Positions 36,283 to 47,519 of a stretch of 64,000 nucleotides of DNA are shown here, piece by piece (position 1 is the stretch's first letter; each line of letters begins with the position of its first letter). Where the stretch lies: NCBI GenBank assembly GCA_007115705.1, contig QXEO01000149.1, forward strand, positions 1,623,324-1,687,323, given 5' to 3'. The notes below the pieces were generated by a model that was not told the DNA's origin, ran no database searches, and saw nothing but the letters and a program-made list of their open reading frames with translations. The position numbers and the translations under genes were made by a program. This stretch comes from Dactylis glomerata (taxonomy: Eukaryota > Streptophyta > Magnoliopsida > Poales > Poaceae).

Positions 36283-36696
36283 TCATATAAGTTCATAAGG
36301 TATTGGTACTTTAAAATCATCGGGCGTACCAACAACCGCTACAGGTGAGCCAAGCTTATTAAACTTCTTAAAAACTTTCCTAGCCTCACTTGCAACGTCT
36401 TTAAATTCTATGCGCAGAGTTTCCAGAAGAAAAGCTTTCTTTTCGGGATCCTCAATTTCATGAAGCTTAAGGAACATGTATTGCATAAAAGGATTAAGAC
36501 TAGCAAACCTAGCTTCTAACATGTGAACTAAATGAGCAGAAGCAACTTCATAGCTAGGAGCTAACTCAACCAAAGACTTTTCCTCAACTTCCTTATGCAT
36601 ACTAATGTGATTAAAGAACTCCTCAATGTTACTTTTGCCAATAATCGAACCACTACCTACTGAGAGGTCCTCCAGAACGTACTTAGGGATCAACAT
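36283..36696 (-). CDS. C 137-codon ORF in the gag position, unknown
   Basis: ATG at 36696. The protein is mostly helical and charged, with segments such as KSLVELAPSYEVASAHLVHM and a DPEKKAFLLETLRIEFKD region, ending in PIPYELI. It lies where G and H have the Athila-like gag, after the leader and before the shared tail (VDLNAS...-like codons near 36120). It shows no similarity that I can see to the G/H gag core. It may be a diverged or captured gag segment. It has no zinc knuckle or protease. Intact but short; function unknown. Confidence 0.5.
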   Translation of the reverse strand: MLIPKYVLEDLSVGSGSIIGKSNIEEFFNHISMHKEVEEKSLVELAPSYEVASAHLVHMLEARFASLNPFMQYMFLKLHEIEDPEKKAFLLETLRIEFKDVASEARKVFKKFNKLGSPVAVVGTPDDFKVPIPYELI

Positions 36697-36855
36697 GATA
36701 AACTAAAGTAAAGAAATAACAACTACCAAGGATTCTAATTTTTTTTGGGTTTTTGATATAAAGCAATGCAGGTAAAATAAATAAAGTAAAGCAAAACAAT
36801 AACAAAGTAAAGGATGTGTGTGCGAAAAACTCCCCTCGCAGAAGTCTTCTCTTCC

Positions 36856-36873
36856 TCCCCGGCAACGACGCCA
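36856..36873 (-). other. Second, internal PBS of C
   Basis: On - it reads TGGCGTCGTTGCCGGGGA, one mismatch from the functional site and 106 bp further inside. On its LTR side is ...ggagtagca then gcttcttttc, the same arrangement as H's U5 end, so this is an old LTR/PBS junction retained inside C. Confidence 0.8.
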
Positions 36874-36961
36874 GAAAAGAAGCTGCTACTCCAAGTGGAT
36901 GTTGCTGGCGCTAAGTTGACGCGGGAGGTTTTCTTCAATCTTTGGAAGTGTTCTTCTTTAG

Positions 36962-36979
36962 TCCCCGGCAACGGCGCCA
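36962..36979 (-). other. C primer-binding site (tRNA-Asp type)
   Basis: On - it reads TGGCGCCGTTGCCGGGGA, 10 bp from the end of the 5' LTR. Confidence 0.88.
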
Positions 36980-36989
36980 GAAAAGAGGC

Positions 36990-38576
36990 TGCTAACGTGG
37001 AGCAGTAAGTCCTTGTGCGTGGTGAATGACCAGCCCGTTGGGAACCCCAAGAGGAACGTATGATGAGTATAGCAGCGAGTTTTCCCTCAGTTAAGAAACC
37101 AAGGTTTAATATCGGTCAGGAGAGGAGAGACAATGACGAATGAAGGTGATGCGGAACCTGCACACACACAAACAAATACTTTGTTCCCAACTTGTGATGA
37201 GGTTGTCAATCTCACCGGTTTGCTTGAAACAAAGGTTATGAGCGTATCGAGTGGAAAACAATATAGTATGTGAGTAAAGTAAACAGTACGACTAAAGTAA
37301 ACAGGTGATAGCAATATGATGGAAATAGGACCGGGGTCCACAGTTCACTAGTGGTGTCTCTCCATAGATAAAATAACACATGCTAGGTAAACAAATTATA
37401 GTTGGGCAATTGATAGAATAAAGATAAACGTGATATGTCAAGAAGATCACTATGAGATTTACTCTGGGCATTACAACAAAATACATATACCGCCATCCAA
37501 CTGCATCTATGACTAATAATCCACTCCCGGGGATATCAATCCGAACACCCTAGAAGTATTAAGTTGCGAACAACAGATAATTGCATTAAGCAAAATGTGT
37601 AATGTAAACAAAGCATATGCCCTTGATCATATGAATGTTGTTTTCTCCCTAGTAGCAACAGCACATCTACCACCTTAGAGGTTTCTGTCACTCCCCCAGG
37701 TGAAATAGAGGCATGAACCCACTATCGAGCATAAATACCCCCTCTTGGAGTTACTAGCAACTACTCGGCCAAGATAGCTACTAACAACGGAGAGCATGCA
37801 AGATCATAAACAACATAGAGATAACAAAAGATATAATTCAGTACAACAACTTAATCATAAACACCAATATTCATCGGATCCCAACAAACCAAACATGTAG
37901 AATTACATAACGGTGATCTCAATCATGTAAGGCAGCTCATGAGATCTAAACATGAAGCACATGGTGGAGAAGACAACCATCTAGCTACTGCTATGGACCC
38001 ATAGTCCAAGGTAGACTACTCACTCATCGCTCCGGAGGCAAGCATGGCGATGAAGAAGACCTCCGGTGGCGATTCCCCTCTCTGGCAGGGTGCTGGGAAG
38101 AGCTTCTGGACCCTCCCGATCTTCGGGTCGACGGCGGCGGCGGATCGCGATGTGTTGTGGAAAACTGATCGGGTACTTAGGTTTTTTCCGTCGGGGGGTC
38201 TTTATAGGCGAAGGGGCGTCGTCAGAGGAGGGGCCAGGTGCCCTCACGCGGGTCCCGTGCGACCAGGGGGCTGGCCGTGCCGCCCCTGCGTGTGGGGCCC
38301 TGGTGGCCCCCCTCCTACTCTCCTTCGGATCTCTGGAAGCTGCCGGGTAAAATAAGACTTCAGGATGTGTTTTCGTCCAATTCCGAGAATATTTCCTGTG
38401 TATCACTCTGAAACACAAAAACAGCAGAAAACAGGGAACTGGCACTGTGGCACTTCGTTAATAGGTTAGTTCCGGAAAATGCATAAAAGTGCCACTAAGT
38501 GTAACGAAACAATAGGCAAATGGTGTAAAAACAAGCATGGAGCATCAAAAATTATAGATACGTTTGAGACGTATCA
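36990..38576 (-). repeat. C 5' LTR
   Basis: 1,587 bp, the pair of 31575-33161. TATA box at 38199-38206. Followed by TSD caatg. Confidence 0.95.
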
Positions 38577-38581
38577 CAATG

Positions 38582-39991
38582 CTTGAAAACCCTTCATCAA
38601 ATTTACGGTAGTATCCTGCTAATCCGAGAAAACCTCTAACTTCAGTTTGAGTGGTAGGGGCTTCCCATTCCATGACTGATTTGATCTTCTTTGGGTCTAC
38701 TGATATTCCTCCAGCTGATAATACATGGCCTAAGAATCCAACTTCCTTCAACCAGAACTCACATTTACTGAACTTGGCGTATAGCTGATGCTCCCTAAGA
38801 GTCTCTAAGATTAATCTCAAATGGGTTGCATGCTCTTCTTCGGACTTGGAGTAGATAAGAATGTCATCAATGAAGACAACAACAAACTTATCCAAAAACT
38901 CCATGAAAACCTTATTCATGAGGTTCATGAAATAGGCAGGGGCATTGGTTAATCCAAAGGATATTACGGTGTACTCATACAATCCGTATCGGGTAGTGAA
39001 GGCTGTTTTAGGTATATCAGTTGCACGAATCTTCAGCTGATGGTATCCAGTTCTAAGGTCTATCTTTGATAAGACTCGAGCTCCAGTCAATTGGTCAAAC
39101 AGATCATCAATCTTTGGGAGAGGATACTTATTCTTGATGGTAACATCATTTAGCTTGCGGTAATCAGTGCACAGTCGGCTGGAACCGTCACTTTTATCCA
39201 CAAACAGAACGGGTGATCTCCAAGCAGATGAACTTGGCTGAATCAATCCCTTACTCAAAAGGTCATCCAATTGCTTCTTTAACTCCACTAGTTCAGCTGG
39301 GTTCATACGATAGGGTCGTTGGGCTATAGATCCAGTTCCGGGGATAAGCTCAATGATAAACTCAATATCCCGATCCGGTGGCATTCCGGGTAGCTCATCG
39401 GGAAAAACATCCGGGTACTCACAGACGATGGGAACTTGCTCTATAGTTGGTCCTGAGATACTCTTATTACATCTGGTGATTTGGGGTGGTTTGACTGACA
39501 CATGCTTTACTACACTTCCATTGCTACTCCTCATAGTGATGGTCTTTTTGGCACAATCTATAATTCCTTGATGTTGAGACATCCAATCCATACCTAAGAC
39601 TACTTCCAATCCCTTGGTTCCTAACACAATCAAACTGGCTAAGAATGATATCCCATGGATTTCTATGGGCACTGCCAGGCAGGTCCAACTAGCCTTTGTT
39701 ATTGACCCAGGTATTTGCACAGACATGGTATTTTTCAGGGGTGTTTGTTGAAGTCCACTTTTATCAACGAATAACTGAGTAACAAACGAGTGTGAAGCTC
39801 CAGAATCAAACAGAACTCTTGCAGGAACTGAATTAACAGGGAACATACCAAGCACAACGTCGGTTGCTTCCTGAGCTTCTTCAACATTCATGTGATTCAG
39901 ACGGCCTCGAGGGTGAGGCTAGTTCCTTGGTGGATAATTCCTGCCATTTCCCACACGGCGCTGCTGCTGAGCAGGAGCAGTGGTCTTGGAT
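38582..39991 (-). pseudogene. B protease/RT segment
   Basis: Co-linear with A's pol from the gag-protease linker through RT. The aspartic protease FDSGAS, RT DLRTGYHQ and FIDD motifs are all readable in the frame that starts at 39891. An in-frame TAG (39919-39921, CAG to TAG) lies in the linker. D cuts one side (TSD gcatc) and C the other. Confidence 0.9.
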
Positions 39992-39996
39992 GCATC

Positions 39997-41645
39997 TGCT
40001 ACTTCTTGATGGCGCCAGGAAATTACTGATGGTGCCAAGTTGATGTGGGAGCAGACTGTCCTTGTGCGTGGTGGATAACCAGCCCGTTGGGAACCCCAAG
40101 AGGAAGGTATGATGAGTATAGCAGCTAGTTTTCCCTCAGTTTAAGAAACCAAGGTTTAATATCGGTCAGGAGAGGAGAGACAATGACGACTGAAGGTGAT
40201 GCGGAACCTGCACACACACAAACAAATACTTTGTTCCCAACTTGCGATGAGGTTGTCAATCTCACCGGTTTGCTTGAAACAAAGGTTATGAGCGTATCGA
40301 GTGGAAAACAATATAGTATGCGAGTAAAGTAAGCAGTGCGAGTAAAGTAAACAGTGCGAATAAAGTAAACAGGTGATAGCAATATGATGGAAATAGGACC
40401 GGGGTCCACAGTTCACTAGCGGTGTCTCTCCATAGATAAAATAACACATGCTGGGTAAACAAATTACAGTTGGGCAATTGATAGAATAAAGATAAACGTG
40501 ATATGTCAAGAAGATCACTATGAGATTTACTCTGGGCATTACAACAAAATACATAGACCGCCATCCAACTGCATCTATGACTAATAATCCACTCTCGGGG
40601 ATATCAATCCGAGCACCCTAGAAGTATTAAGTTGCGAACAACAGATAATTGCATTAAGCAAAGTGTGTAATGTAAACAAAGCATATGCCCTTGAGCATAT
40701 GAATGTTGTTTTCTCCCTAGTAGCAACAGCACATCTACCACCTTAGAGGTTTCTGTCACTCCCCCAGGTGAAATAGAGGCATGAACCCACTATCGAGCAT
40801 AAATACCCCCTCTTGGAGTCACTAGCAACTACTCGGCCAAGATAGCTACTAACAACGGAGAGCATGCAAGATCATAAACAACATAGAGATAACAAAAGAT
40901 ATAATTCAGTACAGCAACTTAATCATAAACACCAATATTCATCGGATCCCAACAAACCAAACATGTAGAATTACATAACGGTGATCTCAATCATGTAGGG
41001 CAGCTCATGAGATCTAAACATGAAGCACATGGTGGAGAAGACAACCATCTAGCTACTGCTATGGACCCATAGTCCAAGGTAGACTACTCACTCATCGCTC
41101 CGGAGGCAAGCATGGCGATGAAGAAGACCTCCGGTGGCGATTCCCCTCTCCGGCAGGGTGCCGGGAAGAGCTTCTGGACCCTCCCGATCTTCGGGTCGAC
41201 GGCGGCGGCGGATCGCGGTGTGTTCTGGAAAACTGATCGGGTACTTAGGTTTTTCTCGTCGGGGGGTCTTTATAGGCGAAGGGGCGATGTCAGAGGGGGA
41301 GCCAGGCTCCCTCACGCGGGCCTGGCGTGGCCAGGGGGTTGGCCGCGCCGCCCCTACTTGTGGGGCCCTGGTGGCCCCCCTCCTACTCCTCTGCGGATCT
41401 CTGGAAGCTTTCGGGTAAAATAAGACTTGAGGATGTGGTTTCGTCCAATTCCGAGAATATTTCCTGTGTATCACTCTGAAACACAAAAATAGCAGAAAAA
41501 TAGGGAACTGGCACTGTGGCAACTCGTTAATAGGTTAGTTCCAGAAAATGCATAAAAGTGCCACTAAGTGTAACGAAACAATAGGCAAATGGTGTAAAAA
41601 CAAGCATGGAGCATCAAAAATTATAGATACGTTTGAGACGTATCA
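39997..41645 (-). mobile_element. Element D: solo LTR of the C/G/H family in B gag
   Basis: A single 1,649-bp LTR flanked by GCATC (39992-39996 and 41646-41650). It has no internal region, PBS or second LTR, so it arose by LTR-LTR recombination. The + view starts TGCTACTTC and ends GACGTATCA. Its U5 end is ~45-60 bp longer than in C and contains an old LTR-end/PBS-like stretch (tttcctggcgcca on -). Confidence 0.95.
41267..41274 (-). promoter_or_regulatory. TATA box in D
   Basis: On - it reads tataaaga, aligned with the TATA boxes of the C LTRs. Confidence 0.55.
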
Positions 41646-41650
41646 GCATC

Positions 41651-42718
41651 ATTCAGCTTCTTCGGGCACTCATTGGAGTAATGCCCCTTGAATCCGCACT
41701 CGTAACAGGTAACACCAGACTTGTCACCAGACTTGGGCAGCACAGGGGCGCCATTTGGCCTAGGGGTATTGGGGTTGAAGTTGTTGCCATTAGGTCTTGG
41801 AGGTGCACGGTTGAAGTTGTTGCCGGTCGGACGGTTGGGATAGTTGGGACGTGGAGCAGGTGCAGATGGCCTCATAGGTCTAGGGGTGAAACCCATAGGT
41901 GGATTTCCCCTTGGCTTCTGCGAGTTGCTTGAGTTGCCTTGATACATCATACGGCGCTTACGGTTCTCCGCAGCTTGCTTGAGTTTGCCTTCCATCTGAA
42001 TGGCAGAGTCAACCAATGACTCCAGGTCTGCAAAGGGAATGCTGACCAAGACACATTGCATCTCATCATGAAGTCCATTCAGAAACCTTTCTTGCTTCTT
42101 CTCATTGGTGTTGGTGTCATCTGGGGCATACCTAGACAAGGTAAGAAACTTGTCACGGTAGTCAACCACAGATAGGGAACCTTGCTTCAGATTTCTGAAC
42201 TCATCTCTCATCCTTTTAATCAATCCCAAAGGAACGTGGGCTTTGCTGAACTTGCTCTTGAACTCCTCCCAAGGCATCACATACCCTTGGGCTTGCATCG
42301 CACGAGTGCTATCCCACCAAGCTCTTGCGGCTCCAGCAAGATAGTGGGTTGTGTACAAGACCTTCTCATTTTCGTCGACTCCGGCGACTGCCAAATTGTT
42401 CTCCATGGTGTGAAGCCAATCATCAGCATCTAATGGTTCTTCAGACTTAGTGAACATAGGTGGGTTGGTGTTTTGGAAACTCTTTAACTTGGATCGGTGA
42501 TCATCATTGCCATTGTTCTCTCCTTCACCATGGCCATTTCCATTGCCATTGTTGTGGTTCATTGCCATCTGGGTTAGCTGCTGAAGAGTGGCCAAGTTAG
42601 CTTGGCGCTCAGCTCGGGCTGCTTCTCGGTCTTCCATGATCAACCTTAGCAGTTCTGCCATTTCCGGGTTCGGAGGTGGGGGTACTCGCGGCATCTGAAG
42701 ATAACGTGTGTAAGACAA
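41651..42718 (-). pseudogene. B gag segment
   Basis: From ATG 42718, about 356 codons match A's gag: the capsid core (LDADDWLHTMENNLAVAG...), the basic Pro/Asn-rich linker and the CCHC knuckle CYECGFKGHYSNEC, then ...KKLNDA, where D interrupts. No stop occurs within this segment. Confidence 0.92.
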
Positions 42719-42967
42719 GAGGGAAAAGCTAATTGCTAAGATTTAAATGTAACATAGATGATGCAATTTTTGTCTTACTAAGGCCTTAAGGGCCAAATTC
42801 ATATTTCCTTCAACAAGCATCAAACATATCATACATACGAGTTCACACATTACAAATGGTTTACATCAAACCATTGCGACTCGTCTACTAGAGAGGGGGA
42901 TACAACTCACACCTACACGAAGTGACTTAAAGTAAACTCATAACTAGATAACATGGGGATCTCCAAT

Positions 42968-43750
42968 CTAAACACTGGGCTCCTCGGGGTCTTCCTCCTC
43001 ATCATCCTCAATGAATCCATTATCCTCATCATTCTCCTGATCATCAAGGTCCTCCATGAAGTCATCCTCGTCACTAATGAGGGCATTATCCTCCTTGCGG
43101 AGATCAATGCCTTCCTCCTCACCAAGGTGGCTCTCTAGATCCTCAATGTACTCTGTCAGCTCAGCCACATTGGCCTTCAACTCCTCAATGGTCTGATCCC
43201 TCTCATCGCGCTGGCGGCGAAGACTCTTGCGATCCCTAGCAAGGATCATGATAGTGCTTCTCGCCTCCACAAGTGCGAAGTGCTCAAGGTTGGCCTTGGT
43301 ACGGGCACGATCTGCCTCCTGCTGAGTGGAGTACAGCAAGAAGTCCATGTGATCGACATAGGTACTCGGCTCATTTTGCCCTGGCATGTTTGCGGGACGC
43401 CCGTCCGCATCACGCCGAGCAAAGTTCCTAAAGCGCTCCCCCTGGATCTCCTCCACATGCAGTCCGCACAAGCGGGTGTGCATCTCCTGCATACCTCGGA
43501 CCAAACCATCGGCCCAAGTGTTCTCCACAAGCTCAAACTTGATCCTTGGGGAACTTAGATCTCCCTTCTTGCCACGGTAACTCGCCCTGATAAGCCACCG
43601 TAGCTCTCCATCCGGGTGCTCATTGAGCACGGCTCCCTTGAACTCTGGATACAGACGATCCAGGAACAAGGTCAGGGTGGTGAGGTCGCGCTCGAAACAA
43701 AGGCTGCCACCATGGCCCAACTGGTACTGCTCAGTGAATACCGGGGCCAT
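42968..43750 (-). CDS. B pre-gag ORF, 260 codons, unknown function
   Basis: The counterpart of 22998-23780, with the same length, start context and position between PBS and gag. It keeps the probable coiled coil (~145-215) and the acidic tail (ends EEEDPEEPSV). It differs from A's copy at about two dozen residues, many conservative (E/D, I/V, K/R), and has no indel or stop, although B's gag-pol has four stops and three frameshifts in about three times the length. No recognised domain. Confidence 0.68.
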   Translation of the reverse strand: MAPVFTEQYQLGHGGSLCFERDLTTLTLFLDRLYPEFKGAVLNEHPDGELRWLIRASYRGKKGDLSSPRIKFELVENTWADGLVRGMQEMHTRLCGLHVEEIQGERFRNFARRDADGRPANMPGQNEPSTYVDHMDFLLYSTQQEADRARTKANLEHFALVEARSTIMILARDRKSLRRQRDERDQTIEELKANVAELTEYIEDLESHLGEEEGIDLRKEDNALISDEDDFMEDLDDQENDEDNGFIEDDEEEDPEEPSV

Positions 43751-43949
43751 CTACAAAATTTTAGATTAGATTAAGTTAGTGATCAACTCAAGTGTGCAAA
43801 ATTTTAAGTAGGCAAAAACTGAAGCATGTACAAAGCTTTGTAAATAGAGAGGAAAAGACTAAGCAATTTTAAATCCTTACTTATCTCTTTGCTTTTATAA
43901 AGGTTTCATTTAACGCCCATTCTAACTAAGGTCTCCTATGGTCAGCCTA

Positions 43950-43962
43950 GGCTCTGATACCA
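43950..43962 (-). other. B primer-binding site (initiator tRNA-Met)
   Basis: On - it reads TGGTATCAGAGCC, 3 bp from the 5' LTR. Confidence 0.92.
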
Positions 43963-43965
43963 ACT

Positions 43966-46900
43966 TGTAACACCCCCGAATTTATCACAAATTCGAAGTG
44001 CCCGTTATGTATTCCACCACAATCCCAGAATCATTGTTGTGATACACATAACGTAATTGGTAACCAGTTCCATAGACATTACAATACGATGGTTCAAATA
44101 CAATGGTCATAGTGACCAAGTTCATATTACAACACAACATAGCAGCGGAAATAACGTCTTCGGGTCCATGCCGTCACCCTACAGGCAATGGCGACTCAGG
44201 AGACGATCTTAGTTCTGATACTCTTCTTCATAACCTTCCTCCGGATACTCTTCCCCATAGTCTGGCCAAGTTGATAGCCAGGGACACAGCCATGAGTACA
44301 TTGGATGCACTCGCAAACCATCTTAGAAATGAAATGATGAAGTAGATATGCAAGGTTGGTAGGGTGGACTAAGCACTAAGTTTATTTGCAAAAGCTAGTT
44401 TTATTTCCCAAGAAGGTTCATTATTTAGAGAAGAGGATTTAATTCTCTAAGGTAAATTTAAAGAGGAACTTCAAGGGTGTCAACATCCATGTCAAGTCAA
44501 GTCATTCACCAAGTTCATCATGAGTTGTTTACATTCTTGACAAAAGTCAAGTACAGCTAGCCAACTGTCCATGACCGCGGACGCGGCTATTCGAATAGTT
44601 TTGAAACCTCTGCAGAGGGGTACACTTTACCCACAAGATTCGATACATCTGCCGGGAGAAATCCACGGATCGTCATACACAAAGTATGCGAGGTTCAGAT
44701 AATCAAACAAACTCTTTCACTTGTCTACTCTAGTATAGGATCCTTCCCTAAGAGTCCATTTTGGCACTCATAGTTTTGCCCGCTACAGGATGCTGTATGA
44801 ATGGAAATTTCCACCCGGTTCAGAAGTACCCGCGCACGGTGCACTTCTATAAAGGATGATACAAGGCCTCCCATACTAGAACAAACAAACTACGGACTAA
44901 GCCCCTTCCCATTTAGGGGTAATGTGGTCATACGGTAATGGTTGGCTCACATGGTACATCACTTATTATCATTTAGCAAATACATTCCATAGTCCTTAGT
45001 CAAGATTATTTTCCTTCATAAAACTATCATGTAGGAGAAATCTTCAATTCAAGTTTTCAAGTTCATGTCACCAACTTCAAATAGGGTTCCCCTTATAGAT
45101 GGCCTCAATTTTATTAGCGACTAAGCAACTACATTGAGTGATGTTTAAAACTAAGGGAAATCTTGGATAAACTCAGCTTGATGCTCTTGTTAAGCAAGAT
45201 ATCACTACACAACTATCATTCTACTCTAGCAATTCAATCATGCAATTTACTTAAAACAAGTGGAATGCAATAGTAAAGCTAGGCATTTGGAGTATGATTC
45301 AAAAGATGGCTTGCCTTGGTTGGCAAAGTGTCCGGGGTAGTCTTCTTCTTCTTGATAAAATTCCCCTTCAATATCCTCCTCAGCAACACTAGCGTCTAAT
45401 AACGAATAAACACAAGGCACACAATCACTACACAATGCTAACCACATTCCAAGCACACATACTTGTTTTCAAACAATAGAGTTTCTGTTGGATTTTATTT
45501 GAATTGGGTTGCAAGTTTTTCTTCCAAGTTTTCATCAAGTGTGGAAGTTAGATTTTCTACCATGTGCCATGTGTTGTTTACTTTTTAAGTATGGGTATGA
45601 AACTAGGGTATTAGGGCTAGTTCAAGTGGAGATTGACTAATTAAGTAAATTGGTATTGAGGGAAAAACTAATCTAAGTGTATTTTAGAGATCTATCATTT
45701 TATGCTACAAGCTAGGATTGGATTAGAGTTTAATTGATAGCACTAACAAGGTTTTAATTGATCAATGTTGAACTAAACAGTAGGGGAGTTAATTGGTGAG
45801 CTCATGAACCAAGTTTCATAATTTTAGGAGGCTTAAACAATTTTCTAGAATTTTCCTAAGATTAATAAAGCTATGGTCAAAGTATTCTTATTGATTTAAA
45901 TCACTAACTCAAATTGTATTCTAACTAGTTTCAGAGGCTAGATCATTTCCTAAGCTTTCCAACGCATATTTATTTGCTACAAATGGATTTCTAAATCTCT
46001 TGGAATTAAAGTTTGAAAATCATATCTGAAACATATTTGAAACAATTCAAAACGAGCGGGAAATAATTAAAAACGATTCGGACCGAATTCTAACCTAGCT
46101 GGGCCAATTTCAGAGGAATCCCGAACGGGCCGGCCCAGTACCGCTTCGCTCCGGGTGGGATACGTTTGAATTTGAATCTGACAGGTGGGGCCTACGCGTC
46201 AGGTGACTTAAGTCACCCGAATCGGTACGCTGCCGTTGGATTCTAATCCAACGGCGCGTCTGCGTCGTGTTCGACGGCGAGGGAGGGAGCTCACCTGCGC
46301 ACGGAGAGGAAGACGACGGCAACGGCGAGGCACGTAGAGGAAGCAGGGCTTGACGGCGAGGGGCGGAAAAGACTCCGGCGGCACTCCTCCTCTAGTTCCC
46401 GGCATCCGTTCGTCCAGCGGCGCCACCCGTGTCCAGTGGCTCGCCGGCGTTGCAGGCTACGTCGAACGAGAGCGAGCGGGGAGAAGAGAGGGTGTCTGGG
46501 GGCTTGCTGGGAGCGGTGCGAGTTCAACTGCGTGATCGGAGGGGGTTTTTATAGGCCAGGAGGGAGGGGACAAGGGCGGCCAGAAGGTGGCCAGTGCGGG
46601 GGCCCTGACGACGTGCGACGAGCAACACCGGGCGCGGTGGCCTTGCTTGCGTGCTGGCGGGGTTCTGTCTTGGCGGCGGGGCTCTGTGGGTCGGCGTTGG
46701 CGAGGCCACGACGGTCGACGGCTTGCAGAGAGAAGAGGGACAGAGAAGGGGGGTCCGGGCGGGTTCTTCCTTCTCCTTCCATGTCCCACGGCTTGGGTCG
46801 GGGCAGAGGGGGCTGGGCTCGACCGCGGAGGACTCCTCGAGCATGGCTACAGGATCAAGACGAACGGGAACAGTGAGGCTCACAGTGAAGTCGATTTTCT

Positions 46901-47514
46901 GGATTTTTGCCCACCACGTGTTCGATCAAATGCCCGCAAGAATTTAAATTTCAAATTTTTGAAAACGGCCACTGTGGTTCGTCAACATATTGGACAAGGG
47001 TTCCACGGATATTTTTGTTACAAAGAAAGATGATGTTTTGCAGAAATCATATTTCAAATTTTGGGTATTGTCACTGTTTCAGATTCAATCTTTGTCAGAT
47101 GTTTGGGTTAGGTTAATATTTGAATTTTTGTTAGAAAATTCTTGCTTGAGTTAGTATGTGACCTGGTCAAGCTCAACTAACTGACCACACCCTTACTTGA
47201 GTTACAGATTTATTATTCTAAGTGCTCAAAGTAGGGTAGTCAATAATAATTTCTAGATCAACTTTTTCTTCTCTTTTTCTTTCTTTCTTTTGTTTCTGGT
47301 TTCTTTGGCTCTTATACTTCTTCTCTAATGCTTCTGTTGGTTAAGTTAGAATTAACTAACTATTGCACAACAAAATATAACACACATGAAATCATAGAAG
47401 ACATATAATAGAAAATATATGCATACATGCAATATGAATGAAAAAGTTTTTGTTGGTCCAAAATTTGGTACTTTAATTCATAGGAAATGGATTACAAATA
47501 TTTGGGTTGTTACA
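43966..47514 (-). repeat. B 5' LTR
   Basis: 3,549 bp, uninterrupted; the reference for rebuilding the split 3' LTR. GC-rich at 46100-46870. Followed by atagg (47515-47519). Confidence 0.95.
46546..46553 (-). promoter_or_regulatory. TATA box in B 5' LTR
   Basis: On - it reads tataaaaa, inside the GC-rich LTR segment, as in the 3' LTR. Confidence 0.6.
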
Positions 47515-47519
47515 ATAGG

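Larger units (their letters stand above)
31575..38576 (-). mobile_element. Element C: non-autonomous Gypsy element of G's family in B pol
   Basis: Two 1,587-bp LTRs (31575-33161 and 36990-38576), TSD CAATG (31570-31574 and 38577-38581), PPT, tRNA-Asp PBS, 7,002 bp. The internal region has no pol and carries a 137-codon ORF in place of the gag of G and H. Its LTRs differ at roughly 25-30 positions by eye (~1.7%). A second, older PBS lies inside the element at 36856-36873. Confidence 0.95.
12665..47514 (-). mobile_element. Element B: decayed Tekay-type chromovirus, host of A, C and D
   Basis: The LTRs are TGTAACACC...TGTTACA; the TSD is ATAGG (12660-12664 and 47515-47519). Reading on -: 5' LTR (43966-47514), iMet PBS, pre-gag ORF, gag, protease/RT, RNase H, integrase, PPT and 3' LTR (12665-14351 and 27600-29477). 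Three later insertions break it: A in the 3' LTR, C in the RT/RNase H region, D in gag. Net length without them is about 12.9 kb, close to A's 13.2 kb. It also has four nonsense changes and three one-base indels in gag-pol. Confidence 0.93.
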
